Of a DNA stretch of 64,000 bases, positions 51,455 to 64,000 are shown one piece after another. Position numbers and translations under genes: made by a program. The notes beneath the pieces are model-generated. The model worked only from the letters and a program-made list of their open reading frames with translations. It was not told the origin of the DNA and searched no databases. The number at the start of each line of letters is the position of its first letter. Position 1 is the first letter of the stretch. Origin of the DNA: Pectobacterium punjabense (GTDB lineage Bacteria > Pseudomonadota > Gammaproteobacteria > Enterobacterales > Enterobacteriaceae); the NCBI RefSeq assembly GCF_012427845.1, contig NZ_CP038498.1, positions 2,170,001 through 2,234,000 of the forward strand, written 5' to 3'.

Positions 51455-52303
51455 ATGACAAAGCAAAGTAAAGGTGTAACGCAGGAATTGATTGCGGCGC
51501 AGAACACGGCGGTTCTGACGGTAGCACATCGCGGTGTCTGGGCGTCGGCACCGGAAAATTCGCTGGCGGCGCTGCGCGAAGCCATTCGATTGGGGGTTGA
51601 TATCGTGGAGATAGATGCGCAATTAACGGCTGATAGCCATGTTGTTGTGATTCATGATAATACACTCGATCGCACAAGCAATATGAGGGGGAAGGTTGGC
51701 AAGATGACGCTGGCAGAGATTCGCCAGGCGCGTCTACGCGGGAGTGATGGCAGTTCGGCATGGCCGTTAAGTAACGAAAAAATCCCGCTGTTGTACGAGG
51801 TACTCGAAGAGGCTCGTGGGCGTATTGTTATCAATGTGGATGTGAAAAATGAGCGGGAATTTGGTGTCATCGCTCGCGATATTCGTGATAAAGGTCTCAG
51901 TGCGGGGGCGATCATGAAAAGTCCTATCCATCTTGCTGCTGCCCGTTTTCCTCTCGTTTCACCGTCGGCGGACTCCCAGATACCGTACATGCCGTTGATC
52001 GACCTCCAACGAGGGGAAACCGTCGATATTCTGCGGCAAATTGACGATTTTGGCGTTGCCATGGTGGAAGCCAATTTTGATCATATTGATACATTGGTTG
52101 AGACGTATGCTGAATTTCAACGGCTTGGCGTACGTATCTGGGTAAACACACTGGATTGTGCGCATCCGCTAGATTACAGCGATACTCGCGCTTTAGTCGA
52201 TCCTGACGCTGTATGGGGGGCACTCATTCGAGCTGGTGTCGGTGCGATTCAGGTCGATCACGCCGCTGCATTTATCGATTTTCGGTCAACGCTAGTACGC
52301 TGA
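51455..52303 (+). CDS. Glycerophosphodiester phosphodiesterase family protein
   Basis: 282 aa. GDPD TIM-barrel with the catalytic set AHRGVWASAPENS (H, R and E), DIVEIDAQLT (E, D) and VVIHDNTLDRTS (HD). Longer than E. coli UgpQ (247). No signal peptide, so probably cytoplasmic like UgpQ, cutting imported glycerophosphodiesters to glycerol-3-phosphate. Likely cotranscribed with ugpB. Substrate could differ from UgpQ. Confidence 0.88.
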   Translation: MTKQSKGVTQELIAAQNTAVLTVAHRGVWASAPENSLAALREAIRLGVDIVEIDAQLTADSHVVVIHDNTLDRTSNMRGKVGKMTLAEIRQARLRGSDGSSAWPLSNEKIPLLYEVLEEARGRIVINVDVKNEREFGVIARDIRDKGLSAGAIMKSPIHLAAARFPLVSPSADSQIPYMPLIDLQRGETVDILRQIDDFGVAMVEANFDHIDTLVETYAEFQRLGVRIWVNTLDCAHPLDYSDTRALVDPDAVWGALIRAGVGAIQVDHAAAFIDFRSTLVR

Positions 52304-52391
52304 TCTATCAGGGCTACCAGCAGACAAGATGCCGCTTTCCTCTTGAAAAATGTAAAGTTATGTGGATTTAGTAACTGAAAAGTTAAGAATA

Positions 52392-52418
52392 CTTGAAAAT
52401 ACCACGACAACCCATACG
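52392..52418 (+). promoter_or_regulatory. Sigma-32-type promoter of htpX
   Basis: cttgaa (52392-52397), 13-bp spacer, cccatacg (52411-52418) fits the heat-shock pattern CTTGAA-N13-15-CCCCATNT. E. coli htpX is sigma-32 and CpxR controlled; a partial CpxR box (gtaaagttatgtgga) lies further upstream near 52352. Confidence 0.72.
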
Positions 52419-52467
52419 ATGTAGGTGTTGTAAACTTTATTTTTCTGCGAGAGGAAATCAGACCTTT

Positions 52468-53349
52468 ATGATGCGTATTGCGCTTTTCCTGATCACCAAC
52501 CTGGCGGTGATGTTGGTTTTCGGGCTGGTACTCAGCCTGACGGGAATTCAGTCCAGCAGTGTCCAGGGCTTAATGATTATGGCTGGGCTGTTTGGCTTTG
52601 GCGGTGCGTTTGTTTCACTGCTGATGTCTAAATGGATGGCGTTGCGTTCCGTTGGCGGTGAGGTCATTGAACAACCACGTAACGAAACCGAACGCTGGTT
52701 GGTGGAAACGGTGCGTTCACAGTCACAGCAGGCTGGGATCGCGATGCCACAGGTGGCTATTTACCATGCGCCAGACATCAATGCGTTCGCGACGGGAGCT
52801 CGTCGTGATGCTTCTCTGGTGGCGGTGAGCACGGGTTTGCTGCAAAACATGAGTCGTGACGAGGCTGAAGCGGTTATCGCGCATGAAATTAGTCATATCG
52901 CGAATGGTGACATGGTAACGATGACGCTGGTTCAGGGCGTAGTAAACACCTTCGTTATCTTTATCTCTCGCCTGATCGCTCAGGTCGTTTCCGGTTTCTT
53001 GTCCGGTAATCGTGATGAAGGCGAAAGCAGTAACGGCAATCCGCTGGTTTATTTTGCCGTTGCTACCGTGTTGGAACTGGTATTTGGTATTCTTGCCAGC
53101 ATTATCACCATGTGGTTCTCACGCTATCGTGAATTCCATGCAGATGCCGGCTCCGCCAAGCTGGTGGGGCGTGAAAAAATGATCGCGGCACTACAACGCC
53201 TGAAGACCAGCTACGAACCGCAGGAGGAGGGCAGCATGATGGCCTTCTGCATTAACGGAAAATCGAAATCCTTCAGCGAGCTCTTCATGTCACACCCGCC
53301 GTTGGATAAGCGCATCGAGGCGCTGCGCTCCGGTGAGTACCTGAAGTAA
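52468..53349 (+). CDS. htpX: Membrane zinc metalloprotease HtpX
   Basis: 293 aa from the ATG at 52468; the longer in-frame start at 52393 would pass through the promoter. M48 family protease for quality control in the inner membrane. Two N-terminal helices (about 4-25 and 35-55), zinc motif HEISH at 139-143, third ligand Glu in [15 protein letters not shown] (about 222). The last residues [18 protein letters not shown] match E. coli. In E. coli it is next to prc; here it is 30 kb away. Confidence 0.96.
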   Translation: MMRIALFLITNLAVMLVFGLVLSLTGIQSSSVQGLMIMAGLFGFGGAFVSLLMSKWMALRSVGGEVIEQPRNETERWLVETVRSQSQQAGIAMPQVAIYHAPDINAFATGARRDASLVAVSTGLLQNMSRDEAEAVIAHEISHIANGDMVTMTLVQGVVNTFVIFISRLIAQVVSGFLSGNRDEGESSNGNPLVYFAVATVLELVFGILASIITMWFSRYREFHADAGSAKLVGREKMIAALQRLKTSYEPQEEGSMMAFCINGKSKSFSELFMSHPPLDKRIEALRSGEYLK

Positions 53350-53369
53350 TTCACGGTAGTTTTCTTCCC

Positions 53370-53397
53370 AAAGGCCCATTCGGGCCTTTGTTATTTC
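53370..53397 (+). terminator. Terminator of htpX
   Basis: Stem AAAGGCCC / GGGCCTTT (loop attc) followed by GTTATTT. Confidence 0.8.
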
Positions 53398-53513
53398 TGC
53401 GCTTATTGATTCATCGATCCTGCACTTTATCTGCCCGAATGTTTTCATTAGATCTGAAACAGGTGGTGAAAATAGGAAGAATGTTTTATAAAATAAAACC
53501 ACGATCACGGAAA

Positions 53514-53532
53514 AATGAAACATTGTTTCTAT
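53514..53532 (+). promoter_or_regulatory. KdgR operator of ogl
   Basis: aatgaaacattgtttctat is a near-perfect KdgR box (consensus AATGAAACANTGTTTCATT, mismatches only at the last three bases), about 160 bp before the ogl start. KdgR is encoded just downstream and represses pectin genes until KDG is present. Confidence 0.88.
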
Positions 53533-53691
53533 AATGCCGATATAACAGGCGTCTCGCGTGAGATTGGTGGCCTGATTTTTGAACAACCAGTGTCGGCGTG
53601 GCCGACTCGCTGGGCGAGCGGAATATCAGGTTATCGGAGAGTATGCGCGTGTGGCGTCAGATTCTTCATGATAAGTTCTAAGGATTTACGG

Positions 53692-54858
53692 ATGGCCAAA
53701 GGTAACAAGATTCCCCTAACGTTCCATACCTATCAGGATTCAGCAACCGGCACCGAAGTTGTGCGTTTAACCCCGCCCGATGTTATCTGCCACCGCAACT
53801 ATTTCTACCAGAAATGTTTCTTCAACGATGGCAGCAAACTGCTGTTTGGTGCGGCGTTTGATGGTCCATGGAACTACTATCTGCTGGATTTAAAAGAGCA
53901 GAATGCCACGCAGTTGACGGAAGGCAAAGGCGACAACACCTTCGGTGGTTTCCTGTCCCCGAATGACGATGCGCTGTATTACGTTAAAAATACCCGTAAC
54001 CTGATGCGCGTCGATCTGGCTACGCTGGAAGAGAAAACCATTTATCAGGTGCCTGATGACTGGGTTGGCTACGGTACTTGGGTTGCCAATTCCGATTGCA
54101 CTAAAATGGTCGGTATTGAGATCAAAAAAGAAGACTGGAAGCCACTGACTGATTGGAAAAAATTCCAGGAATTCTATTTCACTAATCCTTGCTGCCGTCT
54201 GATTCGCGTCGATTTGGTAACGGGCGAAGCAGAGACGATCCTTCAGGAAAATCAATGGCTGGGTCACCCAATTTACCGTCCAGGCGATGACAATACGGTC
54301 GCATTCTGCCATGAAGGTCCACACGATTTGGTTGATGCCCGTATGTGGTTCATCAACGAAGATGGTACCAACATGCGTAAAGTGAAAGAGCATGCAGAAG
54401 GCGAAAGCTGTACCCACGAATTCTGGGTGCCAGATGGTTCTGCGATGATTTACGTCTCTTACCTTAAAGACGATACCAACCGCTATATCCGCAGCATCGA
54501 TCCCGTTACGCTAGAAGATCGTCAACTGCGCATCATGCCGCCATGTTCTCACCTGATGAGTAACTATGATGGCACGTTGTTGGTTGGTGATGGTTCCGAT
54601 GCGCCAGTCGACGTGCAGGATGATGGTGGCTACAAAATTGAGAACGATCCGTTCCTGTATGTTTTCAACCTGAAAACCGGCAAAGAACACCGCATAGCAC
54701 AACACAATACATCTTGGGAAGTGTTGGAAGGCGACCGTCAGGTCACCCACCCACATCCTTCTTTCACGCCGGATAATAAACAAGTCCTGTTTACTTCTGA
54801 CGTAGATGGAAAACCTGCGCTGTATCTGGCGAAGGTTCCTGATTCCGTCTGGAACTAA
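53692..54858 (+). CDS. ogl: Oligogalacturonate lyase
   Basis: 388 aa from the ATG at 53692 (AAGGA 8 nt upstream); longer in-frame starts lie within the KdgR box region. Cytoplasmic enzyme that splits unsaturated digalacturonate to 5-keto-4-deoxyuronate, the last depolymerisation step of pectin breakdown. Seven-bladed propeller; conserved stretches ICHRNYFYQKCFFNDGSKLL, CHEGPHDLVDARMWFINEDG and VTHPHPSFTPDNKQVLF supply His/Asp/Gln ligands for Mn2+. Transcribed with a terminator before kdgR. Confidence 0.96.
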   Translation: MAKGNKIPLTFHTYQDSATGTEVVRLTPPDVICHRNYFYQKCFFNDGSKLLFGAAFDGPWNYYLLDLKEQNATQLTEGKGDNTFGGFLSPNDDALYYVKNTRNLMRVDLATLEEKTIYQVPDDWVGYGTWVANSDCTKMVGIEIKKEDWKPLTDWKKFQEFYFTNPCCRLIRVDLVTGEAETILQENQWLGHPIYRPGDDNTVAFCHEGPHDLVDARMWFINEDGTNMRKVKEHAEGESCTHEFWVPDGSAMIYVSYLKDDTNRYIRSIDPVTLEDRQLRIMPPCSHLMSNYDGTLLVGDGSDAPVDVQDDGGYKIENDPFLYVFNLKTGKEHRIAQHNTSWEVLEGDRQVTHPHPSFTPDNKQVLFTSDVDGKPALYLAKVPDSVWN

Positions 54859-54870
54859 TAATACTAATAA

Positions 54871-54903
54871 GTCCGCGTCACATTTTATGGCGCGGATTAT
54901 TTT
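54871..54903 (+). terminator. Terminator of ogl
   Basis: Stem TCCGCG / CGCGGA with loop containing ttttat, followed by TTATTTTAAA. Confidence 0.7.
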
Positions 54904-55073
54904 AAAATATTTACTTACATATTATTTTATTAAGTCTCTGACGCGGTTATTTCTCAATCTTAACTTGATTATCGTTATTGCTCCATTGCCATAATCAAAG
55001 CGTTCCCTTTATACTAAAACCATTGTTCTATTTTTTTTAAAACAAAAAAAACCTGAGTAGGGTAACCACAAAA

Positions 55074-55865
55074 ATGGCTATTGCAGATTTAGATAAACAA
55101 CCCGATTCCGTGTCGTCCGTTTTAAAGGTTTTTGGTATTTTGCAGGCATTAGGTGAAGAGAGAGAAATTGGTATTACCGAGCTTTCTCAGCGCGTCATGA
55201 TGTCCAAGAGTACCGTTTACCGCTTCTTGCAGACGATGAAATCCCTGGGCTATGTTGCGCAGGAAGGTGAATCGGAGAAATATTCGCTGACGCTCAAGTT
55301 GTTTGAACTTGGTGCGAAAGCATTGCAGAACGTAGATTTAATCCGCAGTGCGGATATACAGATGCGCGAGTTGTCTGCGCTGACGCGAGAAACGATCCAC
55401 CTTGGCGCGTTAGATGAAGACGGCATCGTTTATATCCACAAGATTGATTCTATGTATAACCTGCGCATGTATTCGCGCATCGGTCGCCGTAATCCATTGC
55501 ACAGTACCGCAATTGGTAAAGTGCTGTTGGCGTGGCGCGATCGTGGTGAAGTGGAAGAAGTTCTCTCGACGGTAGAATTCACTCGCAGCACACCACATAC
55601 GTTGTGTTCTGCTGAAGATCTTCTTAACCAATTGGATGTTGTGCGCGAGCAAGGCTACGGCGAAGATAACGAAGAACAGGAAGAAGGGCTGCGTTGCATC
55701 GCTGTTCCGGTATTCGATCGCTTCGGTGTTGTGATTGCTGGCCTCAGTATTTCTTTCCCAACAATTCGTTTTTCAGAAGAGAATAAACACGAATATGTGG
55801 CCACGCTGCACACCGCAGCCAGAAATATCTCAGAACAGATGGGCTACCACGATTACCCTTTCTGA
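55074..55865 (+). CDS. kdgR: Pectin-degradation repressor KdgR (IclR family)
   Basis: 263 aa. Winged HTH at about 15-75 (VLKVFGILQALGEEREIGIT, SKSTVYRFLQTMKSLGYVAQ) and C-terminal IclR ligand domain (about 90-255), binding 2-keto-3-deoxygluconate. Represses pectin lyases and ogl. Next to ogl, with 215 bp between; in E. coli kdgR occupies the corresponding place without ogl. Confidence 0.97.
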   Translation: MAIADLDKQPDSVSSVLKVFGILQALGEEREIGITELSQRVMMSKSTVYRFLQTMKSLGYVAQEGESEKYSLTLKLFELGAKALQNVDLIRSADIQMRELSALTRETIHLGALDEDGIVYIHKIDSMYNLRMYSRIGRRNPLHSTAIGKVLLAWRDRGEVEEVLSTVEFTRSTPHTLCSAEDLLNQLDVVREQGYGEDNEEQEEGLRCIAVPVFDRFGVVIAGLSISFPTIRFSEENKHEYVATLHTAARNISEQMGYHDYPF

Positions 55866-55883
55866 TATTCCTTATCGTTTGCT

Positions 55884-55913
55884 AAGCCTGTCCTTGTCGA
55901 CAGGCTTTTTTTT
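55884..55913 (+). terminator. Terminator of kdgR
   Basis: Stem AAGCCTGTC / GACAGGCTT (loop cttgt) followed by eight T residues. Confidence 0.92.
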
Positions 55914-56098
55914 ATGGCGGGCCGTCGTGAGCAACGTTGAAAAACGTTCCCACGTTTTTTTATTTTTTGCACCAATACGATAGCGATGTGCATCAGCATG
56001 CTGTGGATAACGGACGGCGTCGGGTATCGAATTTGGTTACGCCCTGGTGTTAAGATAGCCCGTAGATGTCTGTCTAAGTAGCGATAAGTGGAGTCGTT

Positions 56099-56362
56099 GT
56101 GAACATATTAGAAGTGGTTTTTGTCTTGCTGGTTGTGCTACTGGCCGCACTGGTTTGGTTTTTTGTCAATCGGGCGAGCGTCAGAGCGAATGAGCAGGTG
56201 AAATTGCTGCAAGAGATCGTAGAGCAGCAACGTCAGCAGCTAGCGTTATTGAAAAAATTGTTACCCCAGAATGTAGAGAAAAGCGAGCCTGAAGCGCTTG
56301 TCGCCGAGCTCGGTCGTGATGATGTGGAGTTAACGTTCAAAAATGTCATTCCTGAACGTTAA
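56099..56362 (+). CDS. yebO: YebO family membrane protein
   Basis: 87 aa from a GTG start. One N-terminal membrane helix (residues 4-22, VVFVLLVVLLAALVWFF), then VNRASVRANEQVKLLQEIVE and a coiled-coil Gln-rich stretch, close to E. coli YebO (WFFINRASSRTNEQ). Unknown function. Sits downstream of kdgR as in E. coli, but I see no mgrB between them. Confidence 0.85.
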   Translation: MNILEVVFVLLVVLLAALVWFFVNRASVRANEQVKLLQEIVEQQRQQLALLKKLLPQNVEKSEPEALVAELGRDDVELTFKNVIPER

Positions 56363-56488
56363 TAGCCCAATCACTGTGTAGCGCTTAAATACACTTCTTT
56401 TGCCTGTTTGCCTCCGCTTTCATTCGGGGGGCGTAAGCAGGCATTGTTATAAAAATGAAGAAGGCTTTACAGGAAGCATAAAAACAAC

Positions 56489-57889
56489 ATGGCAAATGCT
56501 CAGAACAACATAGCAAACGATCAACAGGAACTGGTTTTAAAACGGGGGCTAAAAAATCGGCATATTCAGTTGATAGCACTGGGTGGTGCTATTGGTACTG
56601 GGCTGTTTTTAGGGATATCGCAGACTATTCAAATGGCTGGCCCGTCCGTCTTATTGGGCTATGCGATAGCCGGCATGATCGCGTTTCTGATTATGCGGCA
56701 ACTGGGTGAGATGGTAGTAGAAGAACCAGTAGCGGGTTCATTCAGCCATTTTGCCTTTAAATACTGGGGTGATTTTGCGGGTTTCCTCGCAGGTTGGAAC
56801 TACTGGGCGATGTTTATTCTGGTAGGGATGGCGGAGTTGACCGCCGTGGGGATTTATATCCAATACTGGTGGCCGGAGACGCCAACCTGGTTGTCTGCGG
56901 CGATCTTCTTTGTGCTGATCAACCTGATCAATCTCGTTAATGTGCGGATGTTTGGGGAAACAGAATTTTGGTTCGCCATTATCAAAGTACTTGCCATCGT
57001 CGGAATGATTGTCTTTGGCAGTTGGCTGTTGCTGAGTGGTAATGGTGGCGAAACGGCGACGGTTCGTAATTTATGGATTCATGGCGGATTCATGCCGAAT
57101 GGCGCAAGCGGCTTGATCATGGCGATGGCAGTGATCATGTTTTCATTCGGTGGCCTGGAGTTGGTGGGGATCACAGCCGCAGAAGCGGCCGATCCGAAAC
57201 GTTCTATCCCTCAGGCGACTAATCAGGTGGTGTACCGCATCCTGATTTTCTATATCGGCGCGCTGTCTATTTTGTTATCACTCTACCCGTGGGGGAATGT
57301 GGTCGGCGGCGGTAGTCCGTTTGTCCTGATTTTCCATGCGCTTAACAGCAACATGGTGGCGAACGTGCTCAACGTCGTGGTGCTGACGGCAGCATTATCG
57401 GTTTACAACAGCGGCGTATACTGTAATAGCCGGATGCTGTACGGTTTGGCAAAACAAGGAAATGCGCCGAAGTCTTTGGCTAAGGTTAACGCGCGCGGTG
57501 TGCCCGTTCGTTCTATCGCGCTGTCGGCGTTGGCGACCTCACTTGGCGTAGCGATTAACTACCTGATGCCGGGTAAAGCCTTTGAGCTGCTGATGGCGTT
57601 GGTGGTGTCGACGCTGGTGATTAACTGGATCATGATCTGCTTTGCGCACCTGCGTTTTCGTCAGGCGATGATCGCGAAGGGGGTTGTTCCTGCGTTTAAA
57701 GCCTTCTGGTATCCGTGGGGTAACTACCTGTGTCTGGCATTTTTGGCAGGGATTTTAGTGATTATGCTGCTGTCGCCGGGAATTCGCATTTCGGTCATTT
57801 TAATTCCGTTCTGGATTGCTGTTATTTGGCTTGGTTTCCGATTTTCCCGCAGAAATAACGCGATGCTCAAATCGACACAAACACAGTAA
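56489..57889 (+). CDS. pheP: Aromatic amino-acid permease (PheP/AroP type)
   Basis: 466 aa, 12 predicted membrane helices, amino acid-polyamine-organocation family. LKNRHIQLIALGGAIGTGLF and LGEMVVEEPVAGSFSHFAFK are shared by PheP and AroP. PheP-like features are IQMAGPSVLLGY, MFILVGMAELTAVGIYIQYW and NWIMICFAHLRFRQAM; the C-terminal third has AroP-like stretches, so phenylalanine is only the likely substrate. Possible second start codons nearby; ribosome-binding site AGGAAG. Confidence 0.78.
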   Translation: MANAQNNIANDQQELVLKRGLKNRHIQLIALGGAIGTGLFLGISQTIQMAGPSVLLGYAIAGMIAFLIMRQLGEMVVEEPVAGSFSHFAFKYWGDFAGFLAGWNYWAMFILVGMAELTAVGIYIQYWWPETPTWLSAAIFFVLINLINLVNVRMFGETEFWFAIIKVLAIVGMIVFGSWLLLSGNGGETATVRNLWIHGGFMPNGASGLIMAMAVIMFSFGGLELVGITAAEAADPKRSIPQATNQVVYRILIFYIGALSILLSLYPWGNVVGGGSPFVLIFHALNSNMVANVLNVVVLTAALSVYNSGVYCNSRMLYGLAKQGNAPKSLAKVNARGVPVRSIALSALATSLGVAINYLMPGKAFELLMALVVSTLVINWIMICFAHLRFRQAMIAKGVVPAFKAFWYPWGNYLCLAFLAGILVIMLLSPGIRISVILIPFWIAVIWLGFRFSRRNNAMLKSTQTQ

Positions 57890-58148
57890 ACACTCCCGTG
57901 GCCTGTTCATCGCGCGGTAACGATGCGCAGGCTACCCATCCGGCTTTAACACACCACTTATAAGGTGTATTATTGTCGCCGACGTTATCCATGTCACGCT
58001 ACTGCGCGCCTGTAGTGTTCGCATCATGTGTATATATTTCACAGAGTACAGAGAAATAGCATGGGTAACACTTTTGATTTTCAATTGATATGCGATTTTT
58101 TGCATGTGAGCTTTCGTGTGGCTCACCACTGTAAATAAGGGAATTATA
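57890..58148. promoter_or_regulatory. thrS promoter and tRNA-like translational operator
   Basis: 259 bp before thrS. At 58106-58126 a hairpin gtgagc / gctcac has the loop tttcgtgtg, whose CGT (58115-58117, about -33 from the start) mimics the tRNA-Thr anticodon. E. coli thrS carries the same CGU-loop hairpin, with the CGU at about -32, which threonyl-tRNA synthetase binds to block its own translation. Confidence 0.72.
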
Positions 58149-60622
<2,474 letters not shown>

Positions 60623-60638
60623 GGCATTCAAGTAGCGG

Positions 60639-60684
60639 AACCGCACTGCTTTTATTTTGCGTTAAGCAGTAAATCTGTGCGGTT
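60639..60684 (+). promoter_or_regulatory. infC-rpmI nested hairpin, candidate L20 operator
   Basis: Nested inverted repeats aaccgcac / gtgcggtt (60639-60646, 60677-60684) and actgctt / aagcagt inside. In E. coli L20 binds this intergenic region to repress rpmI-rplT translation. The outer stem is followed by TTGTT. Confidence 0.55.
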
Positions 60685-60714
60685 TTGTTCGCCTTATCTG
60701 ATTCGTTTTATTAA

Positions 60715-60933
<219 letters not shown>

Positions 60934-60958
60934 GTAACCTTTTTTTAATTCAGAATAA

Positions 60959-61333
<375 letters not shown>

Positions 61334-61342
61334 GTCAGTTGA

Positions 61343-61369
61343 GAGAGGGAGCTTTGGCTCCCTCTTTTC
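61343..61369 (+). terminator. Terminator after rplT
   Basis: Stem GAGGGAGC / GCTCCCTC (loop tttg) followed by TTTTC. Confidence 0.85.
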
Positions 61370-61452
61370 GTCAAACGCTATAGTTTTCGGTGTTTACAAT
61401 GCCGTTGGTTATTTACACGTTTTTGTGGTTCTCAAAACAAGGTAAAGCAAGT

Positions 61453-61497
61453 ATGAACGCTGCTATTTTCCGTTTCTTTTTTTACTTTAGCGCCTGA
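61453..61497 (+). CDS. pheM: pheST leader peptide PheM
   Basis: 14-residue leader, MNAAIFRFFFYFSA, with five Phe codons out of fourteen. Nearly equal to E. coli PheM. Ribosome stalling at these codons when Phe-tRNA is scarce prevents the terminator at 61545-61568 and turns on pheST. Confidence 0.95.
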   Translation: MNAAIFRFFFYFSA

Positions 61498-61544
61498 ACT
61501 CAGGGGGCTTTGCGCGTAAGAAAAGAAACGAAAAGTAGCGCTTA

Positions 61545-61568
61545 AGCCTCCCTAAGGGAGGCTTTTTT
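61545..61568 (+). terminator. phe attenuator terminator
   Basis: Stem AGCCTCCC / GGGAGGCT (loop taa) followed by TTTTT, between pheM and pheS. Confidence 0.93.
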
Positions 61569-61576
61569 ATTTATAA

Positions 61577-62644
<1,068 letters not shown>

Positions 62645-62658
62645 GGCGGGTATACATC

Positions 62659-64000
62659 ATGAAATTCAGTGAACTCTGGTTACGCGAGTGGGTAAACCCG
62701 GCGGTTGACAGTGAAACGTTATCCGAACAAATCACGATGGCTGGGCTGGAAGTGGATGGCGTTGAGCCTGTTGCTGGCGCATTCGACGGAGTGTTTGTCG
62801 GTGAAGTGGTTGAATGTGGGCAGCACCCGAATGCAGATAAACTGCGTGTGACAAAAGTCAATGTTGGTGGCGATCGCCTGCTGGACATCGTTTGCGGCGC
62901 ACCGAACTGCCGTCAGGGTCTGAAAGTGGCGGTAGCGACGGTAGGTGCCGTGTTGCCAGGCGACTTCAAAATCAAAGCTGCCAAACTGCGTGGCGAGCCG
63001 TCTGAAGGTATGCTGTGCTCATTTTCCGAATTGGGTATTTCCGACGATCACGATGGCATCATCGAGTTGCCAGCAGATGCGCTGATTGGCACGGATATTC
63101 GTGACTACCTGAAGTTAGATGACAACGCGATTGAAATCAGCGTGACACCAAACCGTGCTGATTGCTTAGGTATCATCGGTGTGGCGCGTGATGTGGCGGT
63201 ATTGAATCAAATGGCGTTGAATGAACCGGCTGTTGAGCCCGTTGCCGCGACAATTCAGGATACCTTCCCAATTCAGGTTGATGCGCCACAGGCATGTCCA
63301 CGCTATTTAGGCCGTGTAGTGAAAGGCATCAACGTTAAGGCGGCAACGCCGTTGTGGATGCGTGAAAAACTGCGTCGTTGCGGTATTCGTTCTATCGATC
63401 CCGTGGTTGACGTGACCAACTACGTTCTGCTGGAACTCGGCCAGCCGATGCATGCATTCGATCTTGACCGTCTCAACGGCGGCATTATTGTGCGTATGGC
63501 GAAAGAGGGCGAAACGCTGACGCTGCTGGATGGTAACGAAGCGAAGCTGAACGCCGATACGCTGGTTATTGCCGACCAGCAGAATGCATTGGCAATGGGC
63601 GGTATCTTTGGCGGCGAGCATTCTGGCGTCAATGAAGAAACGCAAAACGTTCTGCTGGAATGTGCCTATTTTAACCCGCTGTCGATTACTGGACGCGCAC
63701 GTCGCCACGGCTTGCACACTGATGCCTCTCACCGTTACGAACGTGGTGTTGATCCGGCGTTGCAACACAAAGCTATTGAACGTGCCACTCGTTTGCTGAT
63801 TGAGATTTGTGGTGGCGAAGCCGGCCCGGTCGTTGATGTCACCAGCGACGCTGATTTGCCAACGCGTGCAACGATTACGTTGCGTCGTGAAAAGCTGAAT
63901 CGTCTGATTGGCCATGTGATTGCCGATGAGCAGGTGAGCGATATCCTGCAACGTTTAGGCTGTAACGTGGTGAGAACTGACACCGGCTGGCAGGCGACTG
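62659..64000 (+). CDS. pheT: Phenylalanyl-tRNA synthetase beta subunit, 3' end outside window
   Basis: Open from the ATG at 62659 to the right edge, 447 residues visible of about 795. Begins [22 protein letters not shown]/tRNA-binding domain (about 40-150, [20 protein letters not shown]), B3/B4 editing domain (about 210-400, [20 protein letters not shown]) and start of B5. Forms the alpha2-beta2 enzyme with PheS. Confidence 0.97.
   Translation, partial: MKFSELWLREWVNPAVDSETLSEQITMAGLEVDGVEPVAGAFDGVFVGEVVECGQHPNADKLRVTKVNVGGDRLLDIVCGAPNCRQGLKVAVATVGAVLPGDFKIKAAKLRGEPSEGMLCSFSELGISDDHDGIIELPADALIGTDIRDYLKLDDNAIEISVTPNRADCLGIIGVARDVAVLNQMALNEPAVEPVAATIQDTFPIQVDAPQACPRYLGRVVKGINVKAATPLWMREKLRRCGIRSIDPVVDVTNYVLLELGQPMHAFDLDRLNGGIIVRMAKEGETLTLLDGNEAKLNADTLVIADQQNALAMGGIFGGEHSGVNEETQNVLLECAYFNPLSITGRARRHGLHTDASHRYERGVDPALQHKAIERATRLLIEICGGEAGPVVDVTSDADLPTRATITLRREKLNRLIGHVIADEQVSDILQRLGCNVVRTDTGWQAT

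Noticed and set aside
52393..52467. Upstream in-frame start of htpX
   Set aside because: It passes through the sigma-32-like promoter; the ATG at 52468 gives the family N-terminus MMRIALFL.

Overview
The window is chromosomal DNA of a soft-rot enterobacterium, most likely Pectobacterium. Gene order and protein sequences are very close to Escherichia coli, and the region also holds oligogalacturonate lyase (ogl) beside its repressor kdgR, which is typical of pectinolytic Pectobacterium/Dickeya. Species-level assignment is inference. About 58 protein-coding genes are supported, together with the sRNA SdsR, the pheM leader peptide and several recognisable operators.

Layout. (1) 1-22.6 kb: purT (cut by the left edge), ptrB, a 36-residue lysine-rich peptide, holE, ftnA, yebY, SdsR, an accessory patch (6.0-7.8 kb: ankyrin protein, small secreted protein, WD-like protein), a cold-shock gene with a cspA-type leader, a GNAT acetyltransferase, a DUF1471 protein, a YbiC-like dehydrogenase, an extensin-like protein, a Sel1-repeat protein, yebW, rsmF, letB-letA, msrC, proQ and prc. 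(2) 22.6-24.1 kb: a PEBP/AraC gene pair. (3) 24.3-39.4 kb: a block collinear with the E. coli pot-to-icd region: potABCD, pepT, roxA, phoPQ, purB, hflD, mnmA, nudJ, rluE, icd. (4) 39.5-52.3 kb: lineage-specific genes: a YccM-like ferredoxin membrane protein, a phage-like regulatory island (Mor-type activator, CI-type repressor, small protein), a GAF-PAS-GGDEF-EAL protein, the pyruvate-sensing system pyrSR followed by a yhjX-type transporter, and an orphan ugpB-glycerophosphodiesterase pair. (5) 52.4-56.4 kb: htpX, ogl, kdgR, yebO, i.e. the continuation of block 1 in E. coli order with ogl inserted. (6) 56.5-64 kb: an aromatic amino-acid permease and the thrS-infC-rpmI-rplT-pheM-pheS-pheT translation cluster, cut by the right edge.

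How the parts work together. Several regulatory circuits can be read directly: a PurR operator before purT and a second one inside purB codons 62-67; a KdgR box in front of ogl with kdgR next door; two GGCATTTCAT-type repeats 11 bp apart between pyrR and the yhjX-like gene; a sigma-32-like promoter at htpX; a sigma-S-like promoter at SdsR; a tRNA-like hairpin before thrS; the AUU start of infC; the pheM attenuator; and a perfect palindrome beside the CI-type repressor.

Most of the window is ordinary core genome. The best candidates for something new are the accessory genes directly behind SdsR, the stripped-down CI/Mor island, an in-frame amber codon in the Sel1 gene, and a tandem duplication that created a five-codon upstream ORF at msrC. 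I did not find a convincing large undescribed system such as a CRISPR array, defence island or biosynthetic cluster.
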